A DNA stretch of 64,000 bases. Source: an uncultured Pelagibacteraceae bacterium (lineage in GTDB: Bacteria > Pseudomonadota > Alphaproteobacteria > Pelagibacterales > Pelagibacteraceae). The notes under the pieces are model-generated. The model was given only the letters and a program-made list of their open reading frames with translations, did not search any database and was not told the origin of the DNA. The stretch covers positions 1-64,000 of the forward strand of contig CACHWQ010000006.1 in assembly GCA_902583645.1 (NCBI GenBank), written 5' to 3'. This document shows positions 9,895 to 18,763 of this stretch, piece by piece; the first letter of the stretch is position 1, and each line of letters starts with the position of its first letter. The translations under genes and the position numbers were made by a program.

Positions 9895-11019
9895 TTATTG
9901 TGTCAGATAGTTCAATCTTCCAATTATTTCATCACGATCCATATAGTAACCTTGTAAATGTCTATATCCTGAGTTAGGATCGAAGGCTGTTCTACCATGC
10001 AAAACTCTCCTATTATTAAAAGAATATATATCGCCAGGATTTAGTCTAAACTTAATAACAAATCTATCATCATGTAATAAATTACCAAATCTATGATGAG
10101 CGAAATAAACCTTATCCATTAAATCTGGATGGCAATCTAATGCATCCATAGTTGCAACACTAAATCTAATATCATTAAAATCACCGTCCTTAGTTAAACT
10201 TATTGCCGGTGCATAAAAACTTCTATGTGCTTGTTGTGTATAATCTTTATCTCTAAATTTTAAAGGCACATTTACTAAAGTATCAAAAATATCCTTTTCA
10301 TTGATCTTTAAATAGTCTGCAACTGCGAAACCATCAACTGCTGATGAATCTCCTCCGTTAGCTGAATTTATAAGACAATGTAAAAACTGATAGCCTGGTG
10401 GATTTTCAAACCAAGGTAAATCCATATGATTTTTTAAAGCGTGAGCTGTATAAGCTGAGTTGTTCGGTTTAGGAATATTTATTACTTCAAAAGGTGTCTT
10501 AAAAAAAGTTTCCCTAGTATGACTAATTCTATTGAGAACTTCAAAAGCTGACTTTTCTTTTGTTGGCGCATTATTTACTAAAGCTATTCCTTTATAATGA
10601 AGAAGTTTTAACCACTTAATTAAACCTTCTTCTGATGACATAATTTCCTCGCAATCAATACTTATTGACTTAATATCATTTTCAATTGATTTATTCCAAA
10701 GGTGGTATGGGGAAATGTATTTTTTTTTATTTTTAATTGTATAACAGTTTTCTCTTAACCAATTTATATCGTAAAAACTTGTATGATCTCCTTCGCTCCA
10801 AACTATTTCAAGTTTGCCTTCATCATTAACCTTATATTTTGTTGGATTTAAATTTTTAGAAACATTTAAAATATCAAACATTCTGTGTCTAGAGTTTTTG
10901 TCATGAGCGGTAGGACAGTTATCCCTCAACCATAAGTAATTAAATTTACTTTCTTCTCCATCACTCCAAAGAACTTTCAGGTAAGTACCATTTTTTTCGA
11001 GTTTTGAAATGTTCAACAT
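9895..11019 (-). CDS. Gamma-butyrobetaine hydroxylase-like 2OG-Fe(II) dioxygenase
   Basis: The 374 residues follow the gamma-butyrobetaine/trimethyllysine hydroxylase layout: an N-terminal DUF971-like domain (NYLWLRDNCPTAHD at 28-40, then WSEGDHTSFYDINWLREN) and a TauD/TfdA catalytic domain. Iron ligands are His198, Asp200 and His341, with Arg353 placed to bind 2-oxoglutarate. Of the Cys residues that bind zinc in animal homologs only one remains near residue 35, so the N-terminal zinc site is probably absent. Hydroxylation of gamma-butyrobetaine would give L-carnitine, which fits carnitine dehydrogenase, BKACE and betaine uptake genes elsewhere in the window. The exact substrate is inferred. 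Confidence 0.78.
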   Translation of the reverse strand: MLNISKLEKNGTYLKVLWSDGEESKFNYLWLRDNCPTAHDKNSRHRMFDILNVSKNLNPTKYKVNDEGKLEIVWSEGDHTSFYDINWLRENCYTIKNKKKYISPYHLWNKSIENDIKSISIDCEEIMSSEEGLIKWLKLLHYKGIALVNNAPTKEKSAFEVLNRISHTRETFFKTPFEVINIPKPNNSAYTAHALKNHMDLPWFENPPGYQFLHCLINSANGGDSSAVDGFAVADYLKINEKDIFDTLVNVPLKFRDKDYTQQAHRSFYAPAISLTKDGDFNDIRFSVATMDALDCHPDLMDKVYFAHHRFGNLLHDDRFVIKFRLNPGDIYSFNNRRVLHGRTAFDPNSGYRHLQGYYMDRDEIIGRLNYLTQ

Positions 11020-11155
11020 ACTTAATTTTTATTATACTTATTTAGATTTTCAATGCAATTTATAGTTGATCTACTATTATTTTTTTTCATAATATAAAGA
11101 ATTCAAATTAGATAGTTTGCAGAAATAATCACAACTGTTAAAACATTAAAAAAAT

Positions 11156-12208
11156 ATGAGTAAAATTGAAATAAGTAACGTTTATAAAATATTTGGGCCC
11201 TCGCCAAAAAGGGTTCTTCCAATGGTACAGGATGGTGCTTCCAAAGAAGAAGTTTTAGAAAAAACAGGACATACAGTCGGTTTAGATAATGTATCACTTA
11301 AAATTGAAGAAGGTGAAACCTTTGTTTGTATGGGTTTGTCTGGATCGGGTAAGTCTACTTTAATAAGACATATAAATCGACTAATTGATCCAACATCAGG
11401 TGTGGTTTCTGTAGAAGGTACAGATGTTATGAGTTTAGATAAAGATAAATTAATAGATTTTAGAAGACATAAAATGAGTATGGTTTTTCAAAGATTTGGT
11501 TTATTTCCACATAAAACAGTTTTAGAAAATGTTGGATATGGACTTGAGGTTCAAGGAAAAAAAATTGAAGAAAAAAATAAAGTTGCAATGGAGAAAATAG
11601 AGTCGGTTGGTTTAATGGGTTTTGAAAACCAATATCCTAGTCAATTATCTGGAGGTATGCAGCAAAGGGTTGGTTTAGCAAGAGCTTTAGCAACTGATAC
11701 TGATATATTGTTAATGGACGAAGCATTTTCTGCTCTTGATCCCTTAATAAGAAGCGATATGCAGAAACAACTCCTTGATTTGCAGGCTGAATTAAAAAAA
11801 ACGATAGTTTTTATAACTCATGATTTGGACGAGTCACTAAAATTAGGTGACCATATTGGTATTTTAAATGGTGGAAGACTAGTTCAAGTTGGAACGCCAT
11901 TTGAAATCATAATGAAACCTGCTGATGATTATGTTTCAGCTTTTGTAAAAGATGTAAATAGAGCAAAAGTTATTAAGGCTAAGATAATAATGAAATCAGT
12001 AAGTGAATCTGAAAAAATTGACAAAACAAATCTTGTTAAAGTGAACGAAGATCAGTTTATAGAAGAATTCTTACCACAAGTAGTCTGCTCAAATGCAAAT
12101 TGTGAGGTTGTTGACAAAAGTGGAAATACTAAAGGTTATTTAACACAAAAAGAATTGTCTAAAGCGCTTGCCAAAGAACACTTAAGAGAAGCAGTTAAAA
12201 GTAACTAA
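11156..12208 (+). CDS. proV: Glycine betaine/proline-type ABC transporter ATP-binding protein (orphan copy)
   Basis: A 350-residue ABC ATPase of the ProV/OpuAA type, with the typical N-terminal extension (FGPSPKRVLPMVQDGASKEEVLEKTGHTVGL), Walker A GLSGSGKST near 60-68, signature LSGGMQQRVGLARAL near 162, Walker B DILLMDEAFSALDPL and an HDLDE switch. The C-terminal CBS-like part is short and degenerate. No permease or binding protein gene is adjacent. It may energise the permease at 54011-54898, whose operon lacks an ATPase. The stop abuts that of the convergent pseudoazurin gene. Confidence 0.92.
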   Translation: MSKIEISNVYKIFGPSPKRVLPMVQDGASKEEVLEKTGHTVGLDNVSLKIEEGETFVCMGLSGSGKSTLIRHINRLIDPTSGVVSVEGTDVMSLDKDKLIDFRRHKMSMVFQRFGLFPHKTVLENVGYGLEVQGKKIEEKNKVAMEKIESVGLMGFENQYPSQLSGGMQQRVGLARALATDTDILLMDEAFSALDPLIRSDMQKQLLDLQAELKKTIVFITHDLDESLKLGDHIGILNGGRLVQVGTPFEIIMKPADDYVSAFVKDVNRAKVIKAKIIMKSVSESEKIDKTNLVKVNEDQFIEEFLPQVVCSNANCEVVDKSGNTKGYLTQKELSKALAKEHLREAVKSN

Positions 12209-12652
12209 TTATAGTTGATTTATTAAATCTGGGGCTAACTTTTTTGACTTACCAAAAAATTTTAATGCTTTAATTGCATCTAAATTCGATTTATCGCCAT
12301 CTACAACTACAAATCCAATCATTCCCATGCTCTTATGAGGTGTGCACCAGTAAGCATAAATACCAGGTACAGTAAATTTGTACTCAGCATCTTTATTCAT
12401 TTTTGATTTAAATTTTTCTACACCTTCGGGAAAACCACCCTTTATAAATTCAACGTTATGACCTTTGGTAGTTGCCTTCCAAAAAACTGTATCACCTGAG
12501 TTTACTTTTACAATTTTTTGGGAGTAAACCATGCTCTCCTTATCTAGTTTGTTAAGCATTTCAATTGTTACATCTGCTGCATTTAACAAATTCGGGATTA
12601 ATGTGATTGATACAATTAATATTGATCGTTTGATTAATGATATAAATTTCAT
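12209..12652 (-). CDS. Pseudoazurin-type blue copper protein
   Basis: A 147-residue exported cupredoxin: signal peptide of about 25 residues ending in LLNAA, then a plastocyanin-like fold. All four type 1 copper ligands are visible in pseudoazurin spacing: His65 (KGHNVEF), Cys103, His106 and Met111 (CTPHKSMGM). It would shuttle electrons in the periplasm between the cytochrome bc1 complex or c-type cytochromes and a terminal acceptor. No nitrite reductase is nearby, so the partner is unknown. Confidence 0.93.
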   Translation of the reverse strand: MKFISLIKRSILIVSITLIPNLLNAADVTIEMLNKLDKESMVYSQKIVKVNSGDTVFWKATTKGHNVEFIKGGFPEGVEKFKSKMNKDAEYKFTVPGIYAYWCTPHKSMGMIGFVVVDGDKSNLDAIKALKFFGKSKKLAPDLINQL

Positions 12653-12732
12653 AAAACTTATTTAATATCTAAAGTTATCTTATCAACTCAAATATTGGAG
12701 CAAGTTGCCACAGGATATACTTTAAAAATTTT

Positions 12733-13617
12733 TTATTTATGCTTTGTTAATTTTAATTTTTCTCTTGTTTCGGCTGGTGTCATTATTGAAGCTCCTAAGT
12801 CTTCAACAATTCTTCTTGCTTTTTCGACTAGTTGTGCGTTTGTAGCTAGCTTTCCTTTGGAAATATATAAATTGTCTTCAAGTCCGACTCTTGGATTTCC
12901 ACCCATTACTACCGTCTGAGCAACGTATGGCATCTCATTTTTAGAAATTGCAAAACCAGACCATACAGCTTCTTTCGGCATTATATCTTTCATTGCCTGC
13001 ATTGCTAAAGGCGTGGCAGGTGCTCCCCAGGGAATACCCAAACACATCTGAAACATTGGGGGATCACTTAGTAATCCCTCTTTATATAGTTGAGCTCCAA
13101 ACCACATATTTCCTAAATCAAATGCCTCTATCTCTGGTTTTACTTTTATCTCCTGAAGTCTCTTTGCAGCTTTTCTTAAATCTCTAGGCGTATTAATAGT
13201 TATAACTGAACCATCTCCAAAATTTAAAGTACCACAATCAAGAGTACAAATCTCAGGCAAGAACTGCTCTGCATTTGCAATTCTCTCCATAACATTTGCC
13301 ATATCAGTTAATGGACCAAATTGAAGTGGACTATTTTCCCCGATATCTAAATCCCCGCCCATTCCTGTAGTAAGGTTTAGAACTACATCTGTATCAGATG
13401 ATCTAACTCTATCAACAACCTCTTTATATAACTCTAATCTTCTACTTGGTGTTCCATCTTCTTCTCTAACATGTATGTGTGCAATTGCTGCACCAGCTTT
13501 TGCAGCCTCTATTGCAGATTTTGCTATTTGCTCTGGTGTCTTTGGAAGATCTGGATGTTTTTTAGCAGTATCGCCAGATCCTGTAACAGCACATGATATA
13601 AATACTTTATTGTTCAT
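12733..13617 (-). CDS. BKACE family beta-keto acid cleavage enzyme, probably dehydrocarnitine-cleaving
   Basis: The 294-residue protein belongs to the BKACE family (formerly DUF849): VFISCAVTGSGDTAKKHPDL at the start, the zinc ligands His47 and His49 in AHIHVREEDG, LNLTTGMGGD, SAFAIS-type and VGLEDNLYISKG segments near the C-terminus. BKACEs condense a beta-keto acid with acetyl-CoA and cleave it. Family members found with carnitine dehydrogenase convert 3-dehydrocarnitine plus acetyl-CoA to betainyl-CoA plus acetoacetate. That role is inferred from the carnitine dehydrogenase (39136) and thioesterase (28486) in this window. It is divergent from the aldolase gene with only 33 bases between. 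Confidence 0.85.
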   Translation of the reverse strand: MNNKVFISCAVTGSGDTAKKHPDLPKTPEQIAKSAIEAAKAGAAIAHIHVREEDGTPSRRLELYKEVVDRVRSSDTDVVLNLTTGMGGDLDIGENSPLQFGPLTDMANVMERIANAEQFLPEICTLDCGTLNFGDGSVITINTPRDLRKAAKRLQEIKVKPEIEAFDLGNMWFGAQLYKEGLLSDPPMFQMCLGIPWGAPATPLAMQAMKDIMPKEAVWSGFAISKNEMPYVAQTVVMGGNPRVGLEDNLYISKGKLATNAQLVEKARRIVEDLGASIMTPAETREKLKLTKHK

Positions 13618-13650
13618 AATTTATTAATGATATAGTTTATTATAATTAAA

Positions 13651-14379
13651 ATGGAAATAACAGAATTAAAAAAAGACTTAGCTGCTACCTTTAGATGGGC
13701 AGCTAGATTAAATATGAATGAAGGGGTTGCAAATCATTTTAGCGCATGTGTTCCCGGGTCAACTGATGAATTTTTAGTTAATAAATCAGGTATTCATTTT
13801 AGCCAAATAAAAGTAAGCGATTTAATTTTGGTTAATAAAGAAAATATTGAGGAACTTAAAAAAAAACCCGATCTAGTAGATGCTACAGCAATAAATATTC
13901 ACGGGACTATTCATCAAAAAGTACCTCATGCAAAATGCATATTTCATGTCCACTCAAAATATGCAACGGCTCTTTCTTCTCTGAAAGACCCTACTCTTCC
14001 TCCTATAGACCAGAATACGATGAGATTTTACAACAGAGTCTCTATATATAATGAATATGGTGGCATGGGTTTCGAAGAAGAGTCATTAAAAATGGCTGCT
14101 GCATTAGGAAATAAACAAAATTTATTAATGGCAAATCATGGAATATTGACTACTGGTGAAACTGTTTCAGATGCATTTGATGCTTTATATTATTTTGAAA
14201 AATCTGCTGAAACTTATTTAACAGCTTTGGCAACTGGAAAAGAATTAAACGTAGCATCGCATGAAGTAGCAGAAAAAACAGCACAAGAGTGGTCAAACTA
14301 TCCTTCTGATATGGCAAGGGCACATTTAGATCAGATCAGATTAATTTTAGATAAAGAAGAACCTGATTATCAAAATTAA
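13651..14379 (+). CDS. Class II aldolase/adducin family protein
   Basis: A 242-residue zinc aldolase/epimerase-fold protein. Candidate metal ligands are the two His in CIFHVHSKYATAL near residues 95-97 and the His in LLMANHGILTTGE near 155; NHFSACVPG near residue 28 is the phosphate/substrate loop. The family includes fuculose-phosphate aldolase and decarboxylating or isomerising enzymes; I cannot choose a substrate. It starts a plus-strand run with an aldehyde dehydrogenase 9 bases downstream, suggesting that an aldehyde product is oxidised next. Confidence 0.87.
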   Translation: MEITELKKDLAATFRWAARLNMNEGVANHFSACVPGSTDEFLVNKSGIHFSQIKVSDLILVNKENIEELKKKPDLVDATAINIHGTIHQKVPHAKCIFHVHSKYATALSSLKDPTLPPIDQNTMRFYNRVSIYNEYGGMGFEEESLKMAAALGNKQNLLMANHGILTTGETVSDAFDALYYFEKSAETYLTALATGKELNVASHEVAEKTAQEWSNYPSDMARAHLDQIRLILDKEEPDYQN

Positions 14380-14388
14380 AAGTAAATT

Positions 14389-15822
14389 ATGAAAGATAAA
14401 AAAAAATTTTATATAAATGGAGGATGGGTCAATCCAATTAAAGCAAAAGATTTTAATGTAATCAATCCTTCTACTGAGGAAGTTTGTGCAATTATATCTC
14501 TGGGCAGCTCAGAAGATACTGATCTTGCTGTAAAATCAGCAAAGTCATCTTTTGAAACTTGGAAAGAAACTTCAAAACAAGAAAGAATAAAACTTTTAGA
14601 AAAATTATTAGAAATCTATAAATCTAGATGGGATGAAATGACTGATGCCATATCAACCGAGCTTGGTTGTCCTAAAGATTGGTGTTCAGCTAATCAAACA
14701 GCATCTGGTGCGGGTCATATTGAAGATTTTATAAAAAGATTAAAAGAATTTAATTTTGAACCTGGTTTTGATAAAGGATCTGTTAACCACATTGTATATG
14801 AAGCAATTGGTGTATGTGGTTTAATTACTCCTTGGAACTGGCCAATTAATCAAATAGCTCTTAAAGTTGTGCCAGCACTTGCAACTGGTTGTACAATGGT
14901 TTTGAAACCTTCTGAAATAGCTCCTTTATCAGCAATGCTTTTTGCAGAAATGATTCATGAAGCAAAATTTCCTGCGGGTGTTTTTAATTTGGTAAATGGA
15001 GATGGACCAGGTGTCGGTACAGATTTGTCAGGACATCCTGATGTTGATATGGTTTCCTTTACTGGATCGACAAGAGCTGGAAAGTTAATAACAAAAAATG
15101 CGGCTGATACAATAAAAAGAGTTTGTTTAGAGCTTGGAGGTAAAGGTGGAAATATTGTATTTGCCGACGCTTATCCTGATGCAGTTAGAGATGGAATACG
15201 AAATGTCATGAGTAACTCTGGTCAATCATGTGATGCACCAACAAGAATGTTGGTAGAAAAATCTATATACAAAAGAGCAGTAGAAGAAGCTGCCGATGAA
15301 GCTAATAAAATTAAAGTAGATCTTGCTTCAAAAGCTGGCGAACATATAGGTCCCGTTATATCTAAAACACAATACGATAAAATTCAAAGTTTAATCAAGA
15401 GTGGAATTGAAGAGGGTGCAACTTTAGTAGCTGGTGGACCTGAGAAACCTGAAGATTTCAAAAAAGGATATTTTATAAAGCCAACAGTATTCACAGATGT
15501 AAATAATGATATGAGAATTGCTAAAGAGGAAATTTTTGGTCCAGTTTTATCTATAATTCCCTTTGAGAATGAAGAAGAGGCAATAAAAATTACAAATGAT
15601 ACTGAATATGGTCTTGGAAACTATTTGCAAACTGAAGACAAAGAAAAAGCAAAAAGAGTTTCAAAAAAATTAAGATCTGGAATTGTGTACGTAAATCATA
15701 AACCTGCGGACTCTGGCACTCCATTTGGTGGTTATAGACAGTCTGGAAATGGACGTGAAGGAGGTACCTGGGGTTTACATGAATATTTGGAAGTGAAAAC
15801 TATTACTGAATGGAAAAATTAA
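14389..15822 (+). CDS. NAD(P)-dependent aldehyde dehydrogenase
   Basis: A 477-residue aldehyde dehydrogenase with the family landmarks: GLITPWNWPINQIALKV near 139, VSFTGSTRAGKLI, catalytic Glu in LELGGKGGN near 247, catalytic Cys in NSGQSCDAPTRML near 281, and EEIFGPVLSIIPF near 379. The substrate is unknown. It sits between the class II aldolase and a VOC protein gene with spacings of 9 and 1 bases, so all three are likely co-translated and act in one catabolic route. A second aldehyde dehydrogenase lies at 35255-36736. Confidence 0.92.
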   Translation: MKDKKKFYINGGWVNPIKAKDFNVINPSTEEVCAIISLGSSEDTDLAVKSAKSSFETWKETSKQERIKLLEKLLEIYKSRWDEMTDAISTELGCPKDWCSANQTASGAGHIEDFIKRLKEFNFEPGFDKGSVNHIVYEAIGVCGLITPWNWPINQIALKVVPALATGCTMVLKPSEIAPLSAMLFAEMIHEAKFPAGVFNLVNGDGPGVGTDLSGHPDVDMVSFTGSTRAGKLITKNAADTIKRVCLELGGKGGNIVFADAYPDAVRDGIRNVMSNSGQSCDAPTRMLVEKSIYKRAVEEAADEANKIKVDLASKAGEHIGPVISKTQYDKIQSLIKSGIEEGATLVAGGPEKPEDFKKGYFIKPTVFTDVNNDMRIAKEEIFGPVLSIIPFENEEEAIKITNDTEYGLGNYLQTEDKEKAKRVSKKLRSGIVYVNHKPADSGTPFGGYRQSGNGREGGTWGLHEYLEVKTITEWKN

Positions 15823-15823
15823 G

Positions 15824-16207
15824 ATGATTGGGTATGTAATGGTAGGCACAAATAATCTAGATAAAGCCATTAATTTTTATGATGAAGTTTTACAAATTAT
15901 AAATTTAAAAAGAAAAGATACTGATGAATTTTGTGCTGGATATACGCAAAAAGATGGCGATGGTGCTATAGAATTTTATGTTACAAAACCAGCAAATGGT
16001 AAAACTGCTACTTTCGGAAATGGAACACAAGTTTCTTTTATTGTTTCATCAAGAGAGATAGTTGATAAATTTCATGAGATCGGTTTAAAAGCAGGCGGTA
16101 GCAGCGAAGGAAGCGGAGGAGAAAGACCAGAAGGTTCTGGTGTATATTATTCATATATTCGCGATTTAGATGGAAATAAAATCTGCGCTTTTACAAATAA
16201 CAAATAA
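15824..16207 (+). CDS. VOC (glyoxalase/dioxygenase fold) family protein
   Basis: A 127-residue protein with the paired beta-alpha-beta-beta-beta pattern of the VOC superfamily: MIGYVMVGTNNLDKAINFYDEVL at the start and YYSYIRDLDGNKICAFTN at the end. Catalytic metal ligands are not obvious, and the usual N-terminal His is replaced (GYVMVG). It could be a lyase, isomerase or binding protein acting on a product of the adjacent aldolase or aldehyde dehydrogenase. It starts one base after the aldehyde dehydrogenase stop. Confidence 0.82.
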   Translation: MIGYVMVGTNNLDKAINFYDEVLQIINLKRKDTDEFCAGYTQKDGDGAIEFYVTKPANGKTATFGNGTQVSFIVSSREIVDKFHEIGLKAGGSSEGSGGERPEGSGVYYSYIRDLDGNKICAFTNNK

Positions 16208-16212
16208 ATTAA

Positions 16213-17121
16213 ATGTCTTATTCATCAATTGAAAAGCGATTAGCTGAAGGAAAAATAATAATTCTTGATGGGGGAATAGGAGGAGAATTACAAAAAGTTG
16301 GAGCAAAAATGGATGAAGGACTGTGGTGTGGGAGATGTTCTTTAGATAGTCCAAATGAACTTTTAAAAGTTCACCAAAATTATATTAAAGCTGGTGCTGA
16401 TGTAATAACCGCAAATACTTATGCCTCAACCCCTATATCAATGAAAAAATATGGTTATGAAGATCTGATTCAAGAATGCAATTATAAAAGTATCAAAATT
16501 GCAAAAGAGGCCGTGTCAGGTAAAAATGTTTTAGTTGCTGGATCTGTCTCCACTTACGGTTATTTTATGAAAGATGGTGTTGCTAAAATGAAACCAAGTT
16601 TTGATGAACACTTAAAAATTTTGTCAGATACAGGAGTAGATTTAATTATTCTTGAAGCTATGTCGTCACAAGCTGATATTGTTGAAACTTTAGTTGAATG
16701 TTCAAGTAATTTAAAATTACCAACGTGGTTATCAATATCTTGTGTATTTGATAAAAATAAAAATATTCATCTTGGATATGATGATGTATCTCATAAAGAT
16801 CCTCAAGTTTATGAGGAACTTGAAGATTCATTACATAGATTTAAAAAATTTCATTCAGGACCAATACTTGTTGCACACTCAAACATGAGTGTAACTGAAG
16901 AAGCCGTCAGGATACTAAAAAATAATCATAATAATATAATTGGCGCTTATCCAAACAGAGGACACTTTGTTAAACCAGAATGGAAGTTTACTGATGATAT
17001 TAAACCAAGTGATTATGTTAAAAGCGCAAAAAAATGGATTGATAGTGGGGCACAAATTATTGGTGGTTGTTGTGGTATTGGGATTGAAGAGATAAAAGCA
17101 ATTTCAATTCTAAAAAATTAA
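16213..17121 (+). CDS. Homocysteine S-methyltransferase family protein with altered zinc site
   Basis: A 302-residue barrel protein of the homocysteine methyltransferase/BHMT family: LDGGIGGELQKVGA near residue 18, AGADVITANTYAS near 60-72 and the C-terminal Cys pair at 286-287 in GGCCGIGIEEI. Family members bind zinc with three Cys to activate homocysteine. Here the position of the first Cys reads VAHSNMSV (His222, Ser223, Asn224), so one thiolate ligand is missing. It may use His222, or act on another acceptor. It is part of the 13651-17591 operon and is distinct from the BHMT at 51632, which retains all three Cys. Confidence 0.82.
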   Translation: MSYSSIEKRLAEGKIIILDGGIGGELQKVGAKMDEGLWCGRCSLDSPNELLKVHQNYIKAGADVITANTYASTPISMKKYGYEDLIQECNYKSIKIAKEAVSGKNVLVAGSVSTYGYFMKDGVAKMKPSFDEHLKILSDTGVDLIILEAMSSQADIVETLVECSSNLKLPTWLSISCVFDKNKNIHLGYDDVSHKDPQVYEELEDSLHRFKKFHSGPILVAHSNMSVTEEAVRILKNNHNNIIGAYPNRGHFVKPEWKFTDDIKPSDYVKSAKKWIDSGAQIIGGCCGIGIEEIKAISILKN

Positions 17122-17135
17122 TATAAAATAAAAAT

Positions 17136-17591
17136 ATGAAGACGTTTATTGGTGGTATTGGCTGCTTTTGGGATGAAACTAAGTACGAAGGTATTGAGGG
17201 AGTAATTTCTACTGAGTGTGGTTATTGCGGGGGAGACGAACCAAACGTCACTTATAAAGCAGTATGTGGTGGAGATACTGGTCATATTGAAGTTGTTAAA
17301 GTGGAGTATGATGAAAAAGTTAAATCATATGAAGATATGGTGAGGCTTTTTTTTAAATTACACGACTCTACTCAAGTAAACCGTCAAGGCACGTATGTTG
17401 GAATTCAATATAGATCTGAAATTTTTTATAATAATGACGAAGAAAAAAAAATTGCAGAAAAAGTTTTAGAGGAAATGAATAATAAACTTAACGGTAAAGT
17501 TTCTACTAAAGTTTCAAAAGAGAAAAACTATTGTAAGGCTGAAGGTTATCATCAAAAATATGAACAAAAAAAATCTTTGAAATTTGATTAA
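17136..17591 (+). CDS. msrA: Peptide methionine sulfoxide reductase MsrA, cytoplasmic copy
   Basis: A 151-residue MsrA: catalytic Cys in GIGCFWDETKYEGIEGV near residue 10, GYCGGDEPNVTYKAVCGGDTGHIEVV in the middle and YHQKYEQ near the end. It reduces the S form of methionine sulfoxide. The residue after CFW is Asp-Glu rather than the usual Gly/Cys-x-Glu, a minor variant. It has no signal peptide, unlike the second MsrA at 37305-37880. It lies 14 bases after the homocysteine methyltransferase-like gene. Confidence 0.88.
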   Translation: MKTFIGGIGCFWDETKYEGIEGVISTECGYCGGDEPNVTYKAVCGGDTGHIEVVKVEYDEKVKSYEDMVRLFFKLHDSTQVNRQGTYVGIQYRSEIFYNNDEEKKIAEKVLEEMNNKLNGKVSTKVSKEKNYCKAEGYHQKYEQKKSLKFD

Positions 17592-17605
17592 AATTTATTT
17601 CTAAT

Positions 17606-18763
17606 TTGACTAAAATAATATCATATAAGAATCCTGAATTAGCAACAGTCAAAGATAATAAAGCTGTATGGAATCTCCCTAAAACTAGAAGACATGGTTA
17701 TAGAAATCTTCACAAAATAAATAGATATGGATTATTTTTAAGATCAGATTTGGTTTTAAAATTAAAAAAAAAATACAAAGATTCAATCTATAAAAAGCCA
17801 CTGGTAAAAAAAATGACTAAACAGAAGTCTTTTTGCTCTTTAATAGTTGGAAATAAACAAAATATTTTTTTTGAAAAGTACGCCAAAGATTTTTCAGAAA
17901 ATCAACCTCAAACGATAATGTCTATAACAAAAATGTTTGTTAATCTTTTCGTTGGAGAATTATTGAATAATAAATCTATAAATCTTAATAAAAAAGTATC
18001 TTACTACCTTCCAAAAATTGGGAGTGGATATGCCAGTGCTAAAGTACAAGACGTATTAAACATGAATGTAATAAATGCTTACACTGAAGATTACACCAAA
18101 GCATACTCTTCATCTTTTTTACATGAGCCAGTTGGTGGATGGAGACTGTCAAAAAGCGGTGATACGCATTTAAGTCAGGAAGGTTATTTAAATACTATCA
18201 AATCAAAAAAAAACAAAAATTTAAAAAACAAAAGTAATTTAGCTTTTTATAAATCTGCAAATACTGACGTTATAGGATTAATAGTTGAGAAGATCAGTGG
18301 TAAATCATTAAGACATTGGATGTTAAGAGCAGTCGAGGCAGCTGGGTTTGAAGATGGGCTTTATATTGCATCTGACAGATATGGTATGCCTTGGATGTCA
18401 GGGGGAGGATGTTTGATTACAAGAGACTTTTTAAGAATGGGTCTTTTATTTGCAAGAAAAGGTAAAGGAGTGGGAAATAGGAAGATTGGCTCAAGCTCTT
18501 TTTTAAACCGAACTTTAAAGAATGTTGGTCCAAAATATATGAATTTATCAAATAATAAATATTTATATTATTCGAACTCTACTATGGTATCTGGAAATAT
18601 GATCGGTCATTCTGGTTATGGTGGTCAATTTTTAGCTGTAAATTTAAAAACTGGGAACGTAGCTGCATTTTTTTCCGTTTTAGAAACTAAATCAGCAACA
18701 AAAGAAAGTTACAAAGTAGATATGATTGATATGTTAATTGATTTAGTGGACGCCAAATATTAA
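17606..18763 (+). CDS. Beta-lactamase family serine hydrolase (class C/esterase-like)
   Basis: A 385-residue serine hydrolase of the penicillin-binding/esterase fold. The Ser-x-x-Lys motif is in IMSITKMFV near residue 107, SANTDVIGLIVEKISG follows in the middle, and the HSG triad-like motif is MIGHSGYGGQF near the end. There is no signal peptide, so it is probably a cytosolic esterase or amide hydrolase, not a resistance enzyme. The start is a TTG, 14 bases after msrA; no in-frame ATG lies nearby. The last bases overlap the stop of the convergent transporter gene (shared TTAA). Confidence 0.82.
   Translation: MTKIISYKNPELATVKDNKAVWNLPKTRRHGYRNLHKINRYGLFLRSDLVLKLKKKYKDSIYKKPLVKKMTKQKSFCSLIVGNKQNIFFEKYAKDFSENQPQTIMSITKMFVNLFVGELLNNKSINLNKKVSYYLPKIGSGYASAKVQDVLNMNVINAYTEDYTKAYSSSFLHEPVGGWRLSKSGDTHLSQEGYLNTIKSKKNKNLKNKSNLAFYKSANTDVIGLIVEKISGKSLRHWMLRAVEAAGFEDGLYIASDRYGMPWMSGGGCLITRDFLRMGLLFARKGKGVGNRKIGSSSFLNRTLKNVGPKYMNLSNNKYLYYSNSTMVSGNMIGHSGYGGQFLAVNLKTGNVAAFFSVLETKSATKESYKVDMIDMLIDLVDAKY

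Noticed and set aside
17606-18763. Reading the beta-lactamase-fold protein as an antibiotic resistance gene.
   Set aside because: No signal peptide and a general esterase-like family; nothing supports beta-lactam hydrolysis.
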